From Sulfitobacter sp. THAF37 (GTDB taxonomy: Bacteria; Pseudomonadota; Alphaproteobacteria; Rhodobacterales; Rhodobacteraceae): a stretch of DNA of 64,000 nucleotides. Shown here piece after piece: positions 52,752-60,835 of the stretch. The position numbers and the translations under genes are program-made. Location: positions 1,364,001 to 1,428,000 of the forward strand of contig NZ_CP045372.1 in assembly GCF_009363555.1 (NCBI RefSeq). Reading direction: 5' to 3'. Below the pieces are notes generated by a model. That model saw only the letters and a list, made by a program, of their open reading frames with translations. It was not told the origin of the DNA and made no database searches. Positions within the stretch are counted from its first letter, which is position 1, and every line of letters begins with the position of its first letter.

Positions 52752-54035
52752 ATGAAACTGAAACTGGCAACACTGGCGGTCGCGGGCATGATGGCCGCCG
52801 CCCCGGCGATGGCGGAACTCGTCTTTCCGTCGCTGAGCTATCGGACCGGCCCCTACGCCGCGGGCGGGATCCCCTTTGCTGACGGGTACGCCGACTATTT
52901 CACCATGCTGAACGAACGTGATGGCGGCATCAACGGGGTGATGACAAGCGTTCCGGAATGCGAGACGGCCTATAACACCGAGAAGGGTGTGGAGTGCTAT
53001 GAATCGCTGAAGGACAGTGGCGGTCTGGTTTATCAACCGCTGTCGACCGGAATCACCTATCAGCTGATCCCCAAAACGACGGCTGATGACATCCCGATGC
53101 ACACGATGGGCTATGGCCGGACCTCGGCCAAGAACGGCGAAGTGTTCACCCACACGTTCAACTATCCCGCCAACTATTGGGACGGTGCGTCGGGCGCCAT
53201 CAATTATCTGCTGGAGGAGAACGGCGGCGACCTGAGCGGCAAGAAGATCGCGCTGGTCTACCACAACTCCGCCTATGGCAAGGAACCGATCCGGACCCTT
53301 CAGGAACTGAGCAAAAAGCACGGCTTCGAACTGTCGGAAGTGCCGGTCGATCATCCGGGCCAGGAACAGAAATCCCAGTGGCTGCAGATTCGCCGGGACA
53401 AGCCCGATTACGTGATCATGTACGGCTGGGGTGTGATGAACCAGGTCGCGGTTCAGGAAGCGGCGAACATCCGGTTTCCGATGGAAAACTTCATCGGCAT
53501 CTGGTGGTCCGGTTCCGAAAATGACGTGCTGGCAGCCGGTGCAGCGGCGGATGGCTACAAGGCGCTGACCTTCCACGGCGTGGGCAGCGACTTCCCGGTC
53601 TTCGACGACATTCAGACACATGTTGTTGACAAGGGCTTGGCCGCCGGTGCTGGCGACCAAATCGGCACCGTGCTGTATAACCGTGGCCTCTATGCCGCGA
53701 TGCTGGCTGCCGAAGCTGCCAAGAACGCAATGGAGATCCATGACACCAAGGACATCACGCCTGCAATGATGCGTGACGGCATGGAAGCCCTCGACATGAC
53801 CGAAGAGAAAATGACCGAGCTGGGTCTGCCCGGCTTTGGCCCGACCTTCAAGGTGAGCTGCGAGAACCATGGCGGCAACGGTCTTGTCGGTGTGACGCAG
53901 TGGGACGCGGAAGCCAAGGAGTGGACGCTGATCTCTGACTTCTCGGAAACCGACCGCGACGTGATCGGCCCGCTGATCGAGGAAGACTCGACCGCCTATG
54001 CGGCCGAGAACAACATCGAGCCTGGCTGCAGCTAA
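52752..54035 (+). CDS. Liv-type ABC transporter substrate-binding protein
   Basis: 427 residues with a signal peptide (about 1-21, AAAPAMA before ELVFP). The mature protein is a type I periplasmic-binding fold: FADGYADYFTMLNERDGGINGV (about 42-63), KKIALVYHNSAYGKEPI (about 165-181), GTVLYNRGLYAAMLAAEA and a C-terminal VSCENHGGNG region. Several Cys (CETAYN, VECYESL, SCEN, PGCS) could form disulfides. The ligand is not inferable with confidence; this branch is found with CoA ligases, which argues against ordinary branched-chain amino acids. Preceded by a good AGGGAGGA ribosome-binding site. Confidence 0.9.
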   Translation: MKLKLATLAVAGMMAAAPAMAELVFPSLSYRTGPYAAGGIPFADGYADYFTMLNERDGGINGVMTSVPECETAYNTEKGVECYESLKDSGGLVYQPLSTGITYQLIPKTTADDIPMHTMGYGRTSAKNGEVFTHTFNYPANYWDGASGAINYLLEENGGDLSGKKIALVYHNSAYGKEPIRTLQELSKKHGFELSEVPVDHPGQEQKSQWLQIRRDKPDYVIMYGWGVMNQVAVQEAANIRFPMENFIGIWWSGSENDVLAAGAAADGYKALTFHGVGSDFPVFDDIQTHVVDKGLAAGAGDQIGTVLYNRGLYAAMLAAEAAKNAMEIHDTKDITPAMMRDGMEALDMTEEKMTELGLPGFGPTFKVSCENHGGNGLVGVTQWDAEAKEWTLISDFSETDRDVIGPLIEEDSTAYAAENNIEPGCS

Positions 54036-54106
54036 GGCGCAGTTTCCGGCCCGCGCCATGGTGCGGGCCGGGCATCATCCCCGATCCTGTTGGAAAGACG
54101 AAACCC

Positions 54107-54943
54107 ATGCTGGACGACACCGATACCGCTGACGTGGCCGTGGACAACGTGCTGGAAGTCAACAACATCGAGGTAATCTACAACCATGTGATCCTCGTGC
54201 TGAAAGGCGTCAGCCTGAACGTGCCCAAGGGCGGCATCACCGCGCTGCTGGGCGGCAACGGGGCGGGCAAGACGACCACGCTCAAGGCGATCTCGGGGTT
54301 GCTGGCGAGCGAGCGGGGCGAGGTCACGAAAGGGTCGATCAAATATCGTGGCGCACCCATCCACCATGCCGACCCTGCCGAGACGGTAAAGAAGGGGGTC
54401 GTCCAGGTGATGGAAGGTCGCCACTGTTTCGAACACCTGACCATCGAGGAGAATCTGCTGACGGGCGCCTATACCCGCACCGATGGCACCGGCGCTATCA
54501 ATGCCGATCTTGAAATGGTCTATAATTACTTTCCGCGCCTGAAAGAGCGGCGGAGGTCCCAGGCGGGCTATACCTCGGGCGGGGAGCAGCAGATGTGCGC
54601 CGTCGGACGTGCGCTGATGAGCCGCCCGGAAACGATCCTGCTGGACGAGCCGTCGATGGGCCTGGCCCCGCAGCTGGTAGAGCAGATTTTCGAGATCGTG
54701 AGGTCGATCAACGACGAGCAGGGCGTGACGTTTCTGCTGGCCGAGCAGAACACCAATGTGGCCCTGCGCTTTGCCCACTACGGCTATATCCTGGAATCCG
54801 GCCGTGTGGTCATGGACGGCCCCGCAGCCGACCTGCGCGAAAATCAGGACGTGAAAGAGTTCTACCTCGGTCTGTCGGACGAAGGCCGCAAGAGCTACCG
54901 CGAGGTGCGCAGCTACCGCCGCCGCAAACGCTGGCTATCCTGA
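54107..54943 (+). CDS. Liv-type ABC transporter ATP-binding protein (LivF-like)
   Basis: 278 residues. Walker A is GGNGAGKTTTLKAISG near residues 48-63. A long variable segment follows, then the signature YTSGGEQQMCAVGRALMSRP near 148-167 (SGGEQQ type), Walker B TILLDEPSMGLAPQ and the switch His replaced by Gln in LLAEQNTNVAL, as is normal for LivF. The C-terminus extends about 30 residues beyond standard LivF and is strongly basic (YRRRKRW). It pairs with the LivG-like ATPase under the two permeases. The second CoA ligase gene follows after 88 bp. Confidence 0.92.
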   Translation: MLDDTDTADVAVDNVLEVNNIEVIYNHVILVLKGVSLNVPKGGITALLGGNGAGKTTTLKAISGLLASERGEVTKGSIKYRGAPIHHADPAETVKKGVVQVMEGRHCFEHLTIEENLLTGAYTRTDGTGAINADLEMVYNYFPRLKERRRSQAGYTSGGEQQMCAVGRALMSRPETILLDEPSMGLAPQLVEQIFEIVRSINDEQGVTFLLAEQNTNVALRFAHYGYILESGRVVMDGPAADLRENQDVKEFYLGLSDEGRKSYREVRSYRRRKRWLS

Positions 54944-55031
54944 CGGCCGGCAAAGGCCGCGTAGGCAGAAACGAACGTCATCGGGGCGCCATGCTCCTCA
55001 TTCAAGTTCAAGAGCAACAAGGGTCGAAGTC

Positions 55032-56234
55032 ATGTCCGATTCCCATTTCGATGATCTGGAAACCCGCAGCGCCGACGCACGGGCGGCAGCGCAGGCCGGA
55101 CAACTGCGGCAAATCCTGGCAGGCATCACCGGTGCGCCGGAGAGCTGGCGCATGGCGGCCGCGGGGGTTTCGGGGCCGGATGACTTGCCGAAACTGCCGG
55201 TCCTGCGCAAGTCCGACCTCAGCGGCTGGCAAAAGGCGGCCCCGCCGTTCGGCGGGATCGCGGTGCATAACGCGACGCATGTGTTCCAGTCGCCAGGCCC
55301 GATCTACGAACCCGGTGGCAGCAGCCCCGATTGGTTTCGCATGGGCCGCTTCCTGCATGCGGCGGGATTGGGGCCGGAAGACATCGTTCAGAATTGCTTT
55401 GGCTACCATCTGACCCCAGCGGGCCATATGTTCGAAAGCGGTGCGCGGGCAGTGGGCGCAATGGTCTTGCCCGCTGGTGTCGGCCAGACCGAATTGCAAG
55501 TCACCGCGGCCCGAGACATCGGCACCACGGCCTACGCGGGGACACCGGATTATCTGAAGGTGATCCTGGAGAAAGCTGATGAGATGGGGGTGAAACTGGG
55601 CATCACCAAAGCTGCGGTGGGCGGCGGTGCGCTGTTTCCCTCGCTGCGGCAGTACTACACCGATCGGGGTATTGCCTGCCTGCAATGCTATGCAACCGCC
55701 GACCTCGGCAATGTCGCCTATGAAAGCCAGGCGATGGAAGGAATGATCGTGGACGAAGGCGTGATCGTCGAAATCGTGACCCCCGGCACCGGCGATCCGG
55801 TCGCAGCGGGCGAGGTCGGCGAGGTCGTCGTCACGTCCTTGAACCCGGATTACCCCCTGATCCGCTTCGCCACCGGCGATCTGTCAGCAGTCATGGAGGG
55901 GCAAAGTCCTTGCGGGCGGACGAATATGCGCATCAAGGGTTGGATGGGCCGCGCCGATCAGACCACCAAGATCAAGGGCATGTTCGTGCGCCCGGAACAG
56001 GTCGCGGCGCTGGTGGCCCAGCACGATGAAATCAGCAAGGCGCGCGTCGTTGCCAGCCGCGCGGGCGAAAAAGACGTCATGACCGTTCACATTGAGGCGG
56101 CGGGCGGAGATGCAGCCCTCTATGCACAGTCGGTCACAAATCTGCTGAAGCTGAAGGGCGAGGTCATCGTAGTCGACCCCGGAACCCTGCCCAAAGACGG
56201 GCTGGTGATCGAGGATCAGCGAAATTACGACTGA
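55032..56234 (+). CDS. Phenylacetate-CoA-ligase-like AMP-dependent ligase
   Basis: 400 residues, with the general fold of the PaaK branch of adenylate-forming enzymes. KLPVLRKSDL (about 56-65) starts the conserved part. The position of the usual Ser/Gly-rich ATP loop reads FQSPGPIYEPGGSSPDW (about 79-95), a clear variant. Conserved later blocks are AYAGTPDYLKVILEKADEMG, CYATADLGNVAYES (A5-like), LIRFATGDLSAV and GRADQTTKIKGMFVRPEQV (hinge). It may activate an aromatic or other acid, possibly the same one as the FAA1-like enzyme or a downstream product. It ends 1 bp before the convergent glutaredoxin gene. Confidence 0.87.
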   Translation: MSDSHFDDLETRSADARAAAQAGQLRQILAGITGAPESWRMAAAGVSGPDDLPKLPVLRKSDLSGWQKAAPPFGGIAVHNATHVFQSPGPIYEPGGSSPDWFRMGRFLHAAGLGPEDIVQNCFGYHLTPAGHMFESGARAVGAMVLPAGVGQTELQVTAARDIGTTAYAGTPDYLKVILEKADEMGVKLGITKAAVGGGALFPSLRQYYTDRGIACLQCYATADLGNVAYESQAMEGMIVDEGVIVEIVTPGTGDPVAAGEVGEVVVTSLNPDYPLIRFATGDLSAVMEGQSPCGRTNMRIKGWMGRADQTTKIKGMFVRPEQVAALVAQHDEISKARVVASRAGEKDVMTVHIEAAGGDAALYAQSVTNLLKLKGEVIVVDPGTLPKDGLVIEDQRNYD

Positions 56235-56235
56235 G

Positions 56236-56994
56236 TTACAGCGCCGTCGCCGCCATCCAGATCGCCATTGCGACCATCATCAGGTTCTCGGTGAGCGAGA
56301 TAAACCCTAACGGCACATTGCTGTCGCCGCCAACACAGGCGCATTTCAATTCGCGTTTGTCGATATAGACCGCCTTGAATACTGACAACGCGCCGATTGT
56401 GCCGATGAAGAGTGCGACCGGGGCAGACAGCCAGGTGGCGACGCCTGCCAGCATCAATACACCTGCCAGCCCCTCGGCATATGGATAGATTTTCCCGTAG
56501 GGCACCCAACGGCGCGCCAAAAGATCGTAGTTCAGGAACATGGTGGAGAAACTCTCGACGTCCTGAAGCTTTTGCAGGGCGAGCAGGCACATCGCAATCG
56601 CGATGAACTTGGGGATGACCATGACGGTCAGAAGTGTTCCGAAAGACAGCCAGCACAGCGCCATGCTCATGGCGAAAGCCATGGCGAACAATGCGATGAC
56701 CGGCCGATAGCTCTTGCCGTCGTCCTTCGCGCTGTCGTGGCCAAGGTGAACGCGCAGGTCGTCGTAGCCGCCGATCCGTTTGCCGCCGATGTAGACCTGC
56801 GGGGTCGTATCGACATTTTCCCGCTCCTGAAAGCGGTCGGTTTCTTCGCGGGTTTCGAGATGGTGATCTTCGACCGCAAACCCTTCGCGCTCAAGAAGGT
56901 CTTTCGCTTTCAAACCGAAGGGGCACAGATGGTCAGGCATGACCATACGATAAAGCTTGGCCGTTTGGTGCGTGGACGTGCGTTCATCAGTCAT
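56236..56994 (-). CDS. Glutaredoxin - MauE/DoxX-like membrane protein fusion
   Basis: 252 residues. The first 85 form a glutaredoxin domain with MPDHLCPFGLKAKDLLEREG (about 19-38; single active-site Cys followed by Pro-Phe-Gly), TPQVYIGGKRIGGYDDL (about 64-80) and an acidic helix between. Residues from about 95 to 252 have four or so membrane segments with the pattern of MauE/DoxX-type proteins, including YPYAEGLAGVLMLAG and a Cys pair in LKCACVGG (about 215-222). Such fusions could pass thiol electrons across the membrane for periplasmic disulfide reduction; this is inference. It stands alone, convergent with the ligase and divergent from an Fe3+ permease. Confidence 0.85.
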   Translation of the reverse strand: MTDERTSTHQTAKLYRMVMPDHLCPFGLKAKDLLEREGFAVEDHHLETREETDRFQERENVDTTPQVYIGGKRIGGYDDLRVHLGHDSAKDDGKSYRPVIALFAMAFAMSMALCWLSFGTLLTVMVIPKFIAIAMCLLALQKLQDVESFSTMFLNYDLLARRWVPYGKIYPYAEGLAGVLMLAGVATWLSAPVALFIGTIGALSVFKAVYIDKRELKCACVGGDSNVPLGFISLTENLMMVAMAIWMAATAL

Positions 56995-57083
56995 ACCAGA
57001 TGAACCCGGGGGTGCGTTGAATTGTTCCGGTCTGAAGACTGGCTGGGTCTGGCAATCCTGACTGAAATCATCGAAATAGGGGC

Positions 57084-58757
57084 ATGACCCAGACGACAGC
57101 TCTGACCCTGCAAAAGCACGCCGCCCAGACGGACCGAACGCGAAGCTTGGCCGTCGCTGCGGTGTTTGTCGCCGTGACCTGTGCCTTGCCGATGATCGCA
57201 GTGCTGATCGCGGCGCTCAGCGGAGGGACGGACACAGTGCGGCACCTCATCTCGACGGTGCTGGGGGGCTATACCTGGACGACCTTCAAACTGGTCGTGC
57301 TGGTTGCAGCGGGCACCTTTGCCGTTGGGGTCGGCGCGGCCTGGCTGGTGACGATGACCCGCTTTCCCGGGGTGCGTCTGTTCGAGATCCTGCTGGTTCT
57401 GCCACTGGCCTTTCCGGCCTATGTGCTGGCCTACGCATATACCTATATCCTGGATCACCCCGGGATCGTGCAAAGCATGCTGCGCGACGTGACCGGATGG
57501 GGGCCGCGGGACTACTGGTTTCCTGATGTCCGCTCGTTGGGCGGGGCAGCGATCATGCTGATTCTGGTGCTGTACCCCTATGTCTATCTGCTGGCCCGGG
57601 CGGCGTTCCTCCAGCAGAGCGGGACGACCTTCCTTGCGGCGCGGGCGCTGGGGTCTTCTGCCTTTGCGGCGTTCTTCAAGGTCAGCCTTCCGCTGGCGCG
57701 CCCCGCGATTGCGGGGGGTGTCCTGCTGGCGGTGATGGAAACCATCGCGGATTTCGGCACTGTCGCCTATTTCGGCGTACAGACCTTTGCCACCGGCATC
57801 TATACCTCCTGGTTCTCTCTGTATGACCGGGCGGGGGCGGCGCAGCTGGCGCTGTGCCTGCTGTCGGTTGCCCTGTTGCTGGCGATGCTTGAGCGGGTTC
57901 AGCGGGGCAAGGCCAAATACCATGACCCCGCGAAACGCGCCCCCAGCATGCCCCCGATCAGACTGCAGGGCTTTGCGGGAATCGCGGCGCTCTTGCTTTG
58001 TGGCATTCCGGTCATCTTTGGCGCGGTGTTGCCGGTCATCATCCTGTTCACGATGGGCCTGGGGGCCGAGCAGGACCTGTTGAGCCCCCGCTATCTGGGT
58101 TTCATGCGGAACTCCGTCACGCTTGCGGGTGTGGCGGCCGTGGTCACGGTGATCGGTGCGGTCTGCGTGGGGTTCTTTCGCAGGCTGCGGCCCGGACGGT
58201 TGTCACGCGGGGCAGCCTATGTGGCGCGGCTGGGCTACGCGGTGCCGGGCGGGGTGATCGCGGTAGGGCTGATGGTGCCCTTCGCCGCCTTCGACAACGC
58301 GCTGGACGCCTGGATGCGCGCGACTTTCAACATCTCTACCGGGTTGCTGATAACGGGGTCGATCTGGCTGCTGGTGGCGGCCTACATGGTGCGTTTCATG
58401 GCGGCGGCGCTTGGCGCCTACGAAGGCGGACAGGCGATGGTTCATGCCAATATGGACGCCGCCGCGCGGTCATTGGGCGAAGGGCCGATGGGCACGCTGC
58501 GCCGGGTTCATCTGCCGATCCTCGCGCCCAGCTTGCTGACCGCGCTCCTGATCGTCTTTGTCGATGTCATGAAAGAGCTGCCCGCGACGCTGATCATGCG
58601 GCCGTTCAACTACGATACCCTTGCGGTACAGGCCTATCGGCTGGCAAGCGACGAACGGCTGGGTGGCGCGGCGGTGCCCAGCCTTGTGATCGTAGCGATG
58701 GGGCTGCTGCCCGTGATCCTGATCTGCCGCCAGGTGGGCCGGGGCAGGCGGGTCTGA
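57084..58757 (+). CDS. Fe3+-type ABC transporter permease (FbpB/AfuB-like), orphan
   Basis: 557 residues, two fused permease units of about six helices each. Each has an EAA loop: AARALGSSAFAAFFKVSLPLARPAIAGG near residues 184-211 and AARSLGEGPMGTLRRVHLPILAPSL near 463-487. The MKELPATLIMRPFNYDTLAVQAYRLASDERL block near 496-526 is characteristic of Fe3+/thiamine-type permeases. Binding protein and ATPase genes are missing on both sides, so it must work with subunits encoded elsewhere. Preceded by a GAAATAGGGGC leader. It converges with yghU. Confidence 0.9.
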   Translation: MTQTTALTLQKHAAQTDRTRSLAVAAVFVAVTCALPMIAVLIAALSGGTDTVRHLISTVLGGYTWTTFKLVVLVAAGTFAVGVGAAWLVTMTRFPGVRLFEILLVLPLAFPAYVLAYAYTYILDHPGIVQSMLRDVTGWGPRDYWFPDVRSLGGAAIMLILVLYPYVYLLARAAFLQQSGTTFLAARALGSSAFAAFFKVSLPLARPAIAGGVLLAVMETIADFGTVAYFGVQTFATGIYTSWFSLYDRAGAAQLALCLLSVALLLAMLERVQRGKAKYHDPAKRAPSMPPIRLQGFAGIAALLLCGIPVIFGAVLPVIILFTMGLGAEQDLLSPRYLGFMRNSVTLAGVAAVVTVIGAVCVGFFRRLRPGRLSRGAAYVARLGYAVPGGVIAVGLMVPFAAFDNALDAWMRATFNISTGLLITGSIWLLVAAYMVRFMAAALGAYEGGQAMVHANMDAAARSLGEGPMGTLRRVHLPILAPSLLTALLIVFVDVMKELPATLIMRPFNYDTLAVQAYRLASDERLGGAAVPSLVIVAMGLLPVILICRQVGRGRRV

Positions 58758-58791
58758 GGCGCGGCGCGCCCCGGACCCTGTGCAGCCGAAC

Positions 58792-59661
58792 CTAGCCTTC
58801 GTTGTCCTGCAGCTTGTCCTGCGTCCGGGTTTCAAAGTCGCTCGCATCGTGCCGCTCGCGCAGTTGCATCGACAGATCGTCGCCGAAAGCACGGTTGACC
58901 ATGCGGCCCCGCTTGACCGCCGGACGGGCGTCGATGGCCTCTGCCCAGCGCAGGACGTTCTTGTAGGACTTCACGTCAAGGAAGGTTCCGGCATCGTAGA
59001 GACGCCCCAGCACGAGTTGGCCATACCACGCCCAGATTGCCATGTCGGCAATGGAATAGCTGCCCGCCATCCAGTCCTTGTCCGCCAGATGCCGGTCCAG
59101 CACGTCAAGCTGGCGCTTGGTTTCCATCGTGAAGCGGTCGATGGGGTATTTCCATTTCTCGGGCGCATAGGCGTAGAAATGGCCGAACCCGCCACCGAGG
59201 TAGGGCGCGCTGCCCATTTGCCAGAACAGCCAGCTGAACATCTCGGTCCGGTCCGAAGGGGTCTCGGGGATGAATGCACCGAATTTTTCCGCCAGGTGCA
59301 TCATGATCGACGCCGATTCGAAGACGCGCTGCGGCGCGTCGCCGGAGTGATCCATCAATGCCGGAATCTTGGAATTCGGGTTAGCCTCGACAAAGCCGGA
59401 GCCGAATTGATTGCCTTCGGAAATGTCGATGATCCAGGCGTCATATTCCGCGCCCTGGTGCCCTGCGGCAAGCAGTTCCTCGAACAGGACAGTCACCTTT
59501 ACCCCGTTGGGCGTGGCAAGTGAGTAGAGCTGGAAGGGATGTTTGCCGACGGGCAGTTCCTTGTCATGGGTCGGCCCCGCGATCGGGCGGTTGATCGACG
59601 CGAAGCGCCCGCCGCTGGCTTCGTCCTGGGTCCAGACCTCTGGGGGGGTATAGGTTTTCAT
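58792..59661 (-). CDS. yghU: YghU-type glutathione-dependent disulfide-bond oxidoreductase
   Basis: 289 residues. The long N-terminal extension (YTPPEVWTQDEASGGRFASINRPIAGPTHDKELPVGKHPFQLYSLATPNGVKV in pieces over about 4-55) is typical of YghU within the nu-class GST group. Glutathione-binding residues occur in ATPNGVKV, NPNSKIPAL and VFESASIM. The C-terminal helical domain has YLGGGFGHFYAYAPEKWKYPIDRF and GSYSIADMAIWAW. The family reduces disulfides using two bound glutathiones rather than a catalytic Ser or Tyr. Single gene, divergent from a small exported protein, with a normal start after AAGGCCACCAC. Confidence 0.95.
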   Translation of the reverse strand: MKTYTPPEVWTQDEASGGRFASINRPIAGPTHDKELPVGKHPFQLYSLATPNGVKVTVLFEELLAAGHQGAEYDAWIIDISEGNQFGSGFVEANPNSKIPALMDHSGDAPQRVFESASIMMHLAEKFGAFIPETPSDRTEMFSWLFWQMGSAPYLGGGFGHFYAYAPEKWKYPIDRFTMETKRQLDVLDRHLADKDWMAGSYSIADMAIWAWYGQLVLGRLYDAGTFLDVKSYKNVLRWAEAIDARPAVKRGRMVNRAFGDDLSMQLRERHDASDFETRTQDKLQDNEG

Positions 59662-59761
59662 GTGGTGGCCTTTTCTGTTTGCAGCTTTTCTGGCACCCTA
59701 TTCCTTGTCGCCCCGGTGGCAAGGCCGGGGCGACGCTGCTGAACCAGCTGTGAGACATCCG

Positions 59762-60340
59762 ATGGCCATGCCGTTGCGTCGAAATCTGACCTATCTCCTG
59801 ATTGTCCTGGCCTGGCTGCTGGCCGTCCTGGCAACGCCCTCCCGCGCGACGCCGGAACCGGGGCTGATGTGGAACCGCTCTGGCTTGCCTGCGGTGTTTC
59901 CGCTGCAGCTGCGCACGCACCCCGGGTTGGACTACCTGCTGATGCTGACACCGGTAAACGAAGATGCCGCGGTATTGGCGGCCTATGCGCGGGGTGGGGA
60001 ATTTTTCCGCGTTCTGGTGCCGCCGGGCGAATTCGAGGTCTCCATTGCCGCAGGGCGGGAATGGCAGGGTGAGAAGCGTCTCTTTGGCCCTGATACGCGC
60101 TTTTTCAACCTTGAGGCGCCGCTGACCTTTCGGGTGAAAGGGTTGAGTCGGCGTCAGGGCCATGTGATCGACCTGCGGCGGGTATTGGAAGATCCCGAAG
60201 CCATCGAGACGGCGTCGAGGAGCCTGTGCCAGACGCTCCGGCTTGCGCCGGACGAGAGGTGGCTGGCGGTGCCCGGTCCGGACCCGGACGGACCCGACGA
60301 CAGGATTCCGCGTTACGAGGTGCGCCCCAGGCTGTGCTGA
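59762..60340 (+). CDS. Exported protein of unknown function
   Basis: 192 residues from the ATG at 59762 (an ATG two codons later is equally possible). Residues 1-30 form a probable signal peptide (basic start, hydrophobic LLIVLAWLLAVLA, cleavage near PSRA). The mature part begins with a Trp-containing stretch (GLMWNRSGLPAVFPLQLRTHP), followed by a beta-rich region (FFRVLVPPGEFEVSIAAGREWQGEK) and ends with an Arg-rich acidic tail. Two Cys occur late (SLCQTL, RLC). I do not recognise a family. The gene converges with rpmJ and lies in front of that gene's terminator. Confidence 0.65.
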   Translation: MAMPLRRNLTYLLIVLAWLLAVLATPSRATPEPGLMWNRSGLPAVFPLQLRTHPGLDYLLMLTPVNEDAAVLAAYARGGEFFRVLVPPGEFEVSIAAGREWQGEKRLFGPDTRFFNLEAPLTFRVKGLSRRQGHVIDLRRVLEDPEAIETASRSLCQTLRLAPDERWLAVPGPDPDGPDDRIPRYEVRPRLC

Positions 60341-60344
60341 CCCC

Positions 60345-60376
60345 AAAAGAAAAAGGCTGCCCCGGAGGACAGCCTT
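60345..60376 (-). terminator. Intrinsic terminator of rpmJ
   Basis: On the minus strand AAGGCTGTCC pairs with GGGCAGCCTT (one G-T pair) around TCCG, followed at once by TTTCTTTT. The stem spans 60353-60376 on the plus numbering. Classic Rho-independent form, 22 bp after the rpmJ stop. Confidence 0.85.
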
Positions 60377-60398
60377 GAACAGCAATTGCTGGCAAAGT

Positions 60399-60524
60399 TC
60401 AGCCCTGGCGGGCTTTGAACCGGCGCTGCGTCTTGTTGATCACGTAAACGCGGCCTTTGCGACGCACAACGCGGCAATCACGGTGCCGGTTCTTGAGCGA
60501 GCGGAGCGAGTTGCGAACTTTCAT
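60399..60524 (-). CDS. rpmJ: 50S ribosomal protein L36 (zinc-free type)
   Basis: 41 residues starting [19 protein letters not shown] and ending RRFKARQG. The zinc-ribbon Cys/His set of short L36 is absent (only one Cys), so this is the C-minus paralogue, the form usual in alphaproteobacteria. Part of the large ribosomal subunit near the L6/L11 region. The start at 60524 is fixed by the family length and follows GGAGGTGGAC. It is preceded by tRNA-Val and followed by a strong terminator. Confidence 0.96.
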   Translation of the reverse strand: MKVRNSLRSLKNRHRDCRVVRRKGRVYVINKTQRRFKARQG

Positions 60525-60611
60525 GTCCACCTCCATCTTTCTGTCTGGCGCGAACCAGCGCCGGGTTGCGGGCAGCCAGACACGCCTGGGCGTCCGGCCG
60601 GTGAATTTCGG

Positions 60612-60686
60612 TGGTGGGCGATACTGGGATCGAACCAGTGACCCCTTCGATGTCAACGAAGTGCTCTACCGCTGAGCTAATCACCC
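60612..60686 (-). tRNA. tRNA-Val (anticodon GAC)
   Basis: Reading the minus strand from 60686: acceptor GGGTGAT pairs with ATCGCCC, the D-arm contains AGCTCAGCGGTAGAGC, and the anticodon stem CTTCG/CGAAG encloses TTGACAT, giving anticodon GAC for Val GUC (and GUU by wobble). The T-arm contains GGTTCGATCC. The discriminator A is followed by an encoded CCA (60612-60614). 75 bases including CCA. No intron. Confidence 0.97.
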
Positions 60687-60835
60687 ACACTGAAACACGG
60701 GATAAACACGGCCCCAAACAAAATGGGGCGCGAAAACCCGCGCCGTGAGGGGTGCTATAAAAGGAGTCGGAGCCATGATCAAGGGCTTTTGGCATCTCAA
60801 TTTTCTGCGCTATGTTCGAACCGAAAGGGGCCGCC

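Noticed and set aside
60687..60835. G/C-rich inverted repeats upstream of tRNA-Val as a small RNA gene
   Set aside because: Short stems in a promoter-sized gap between divergent units. No promoter plus terminator combination for a separate RNA could be seen.
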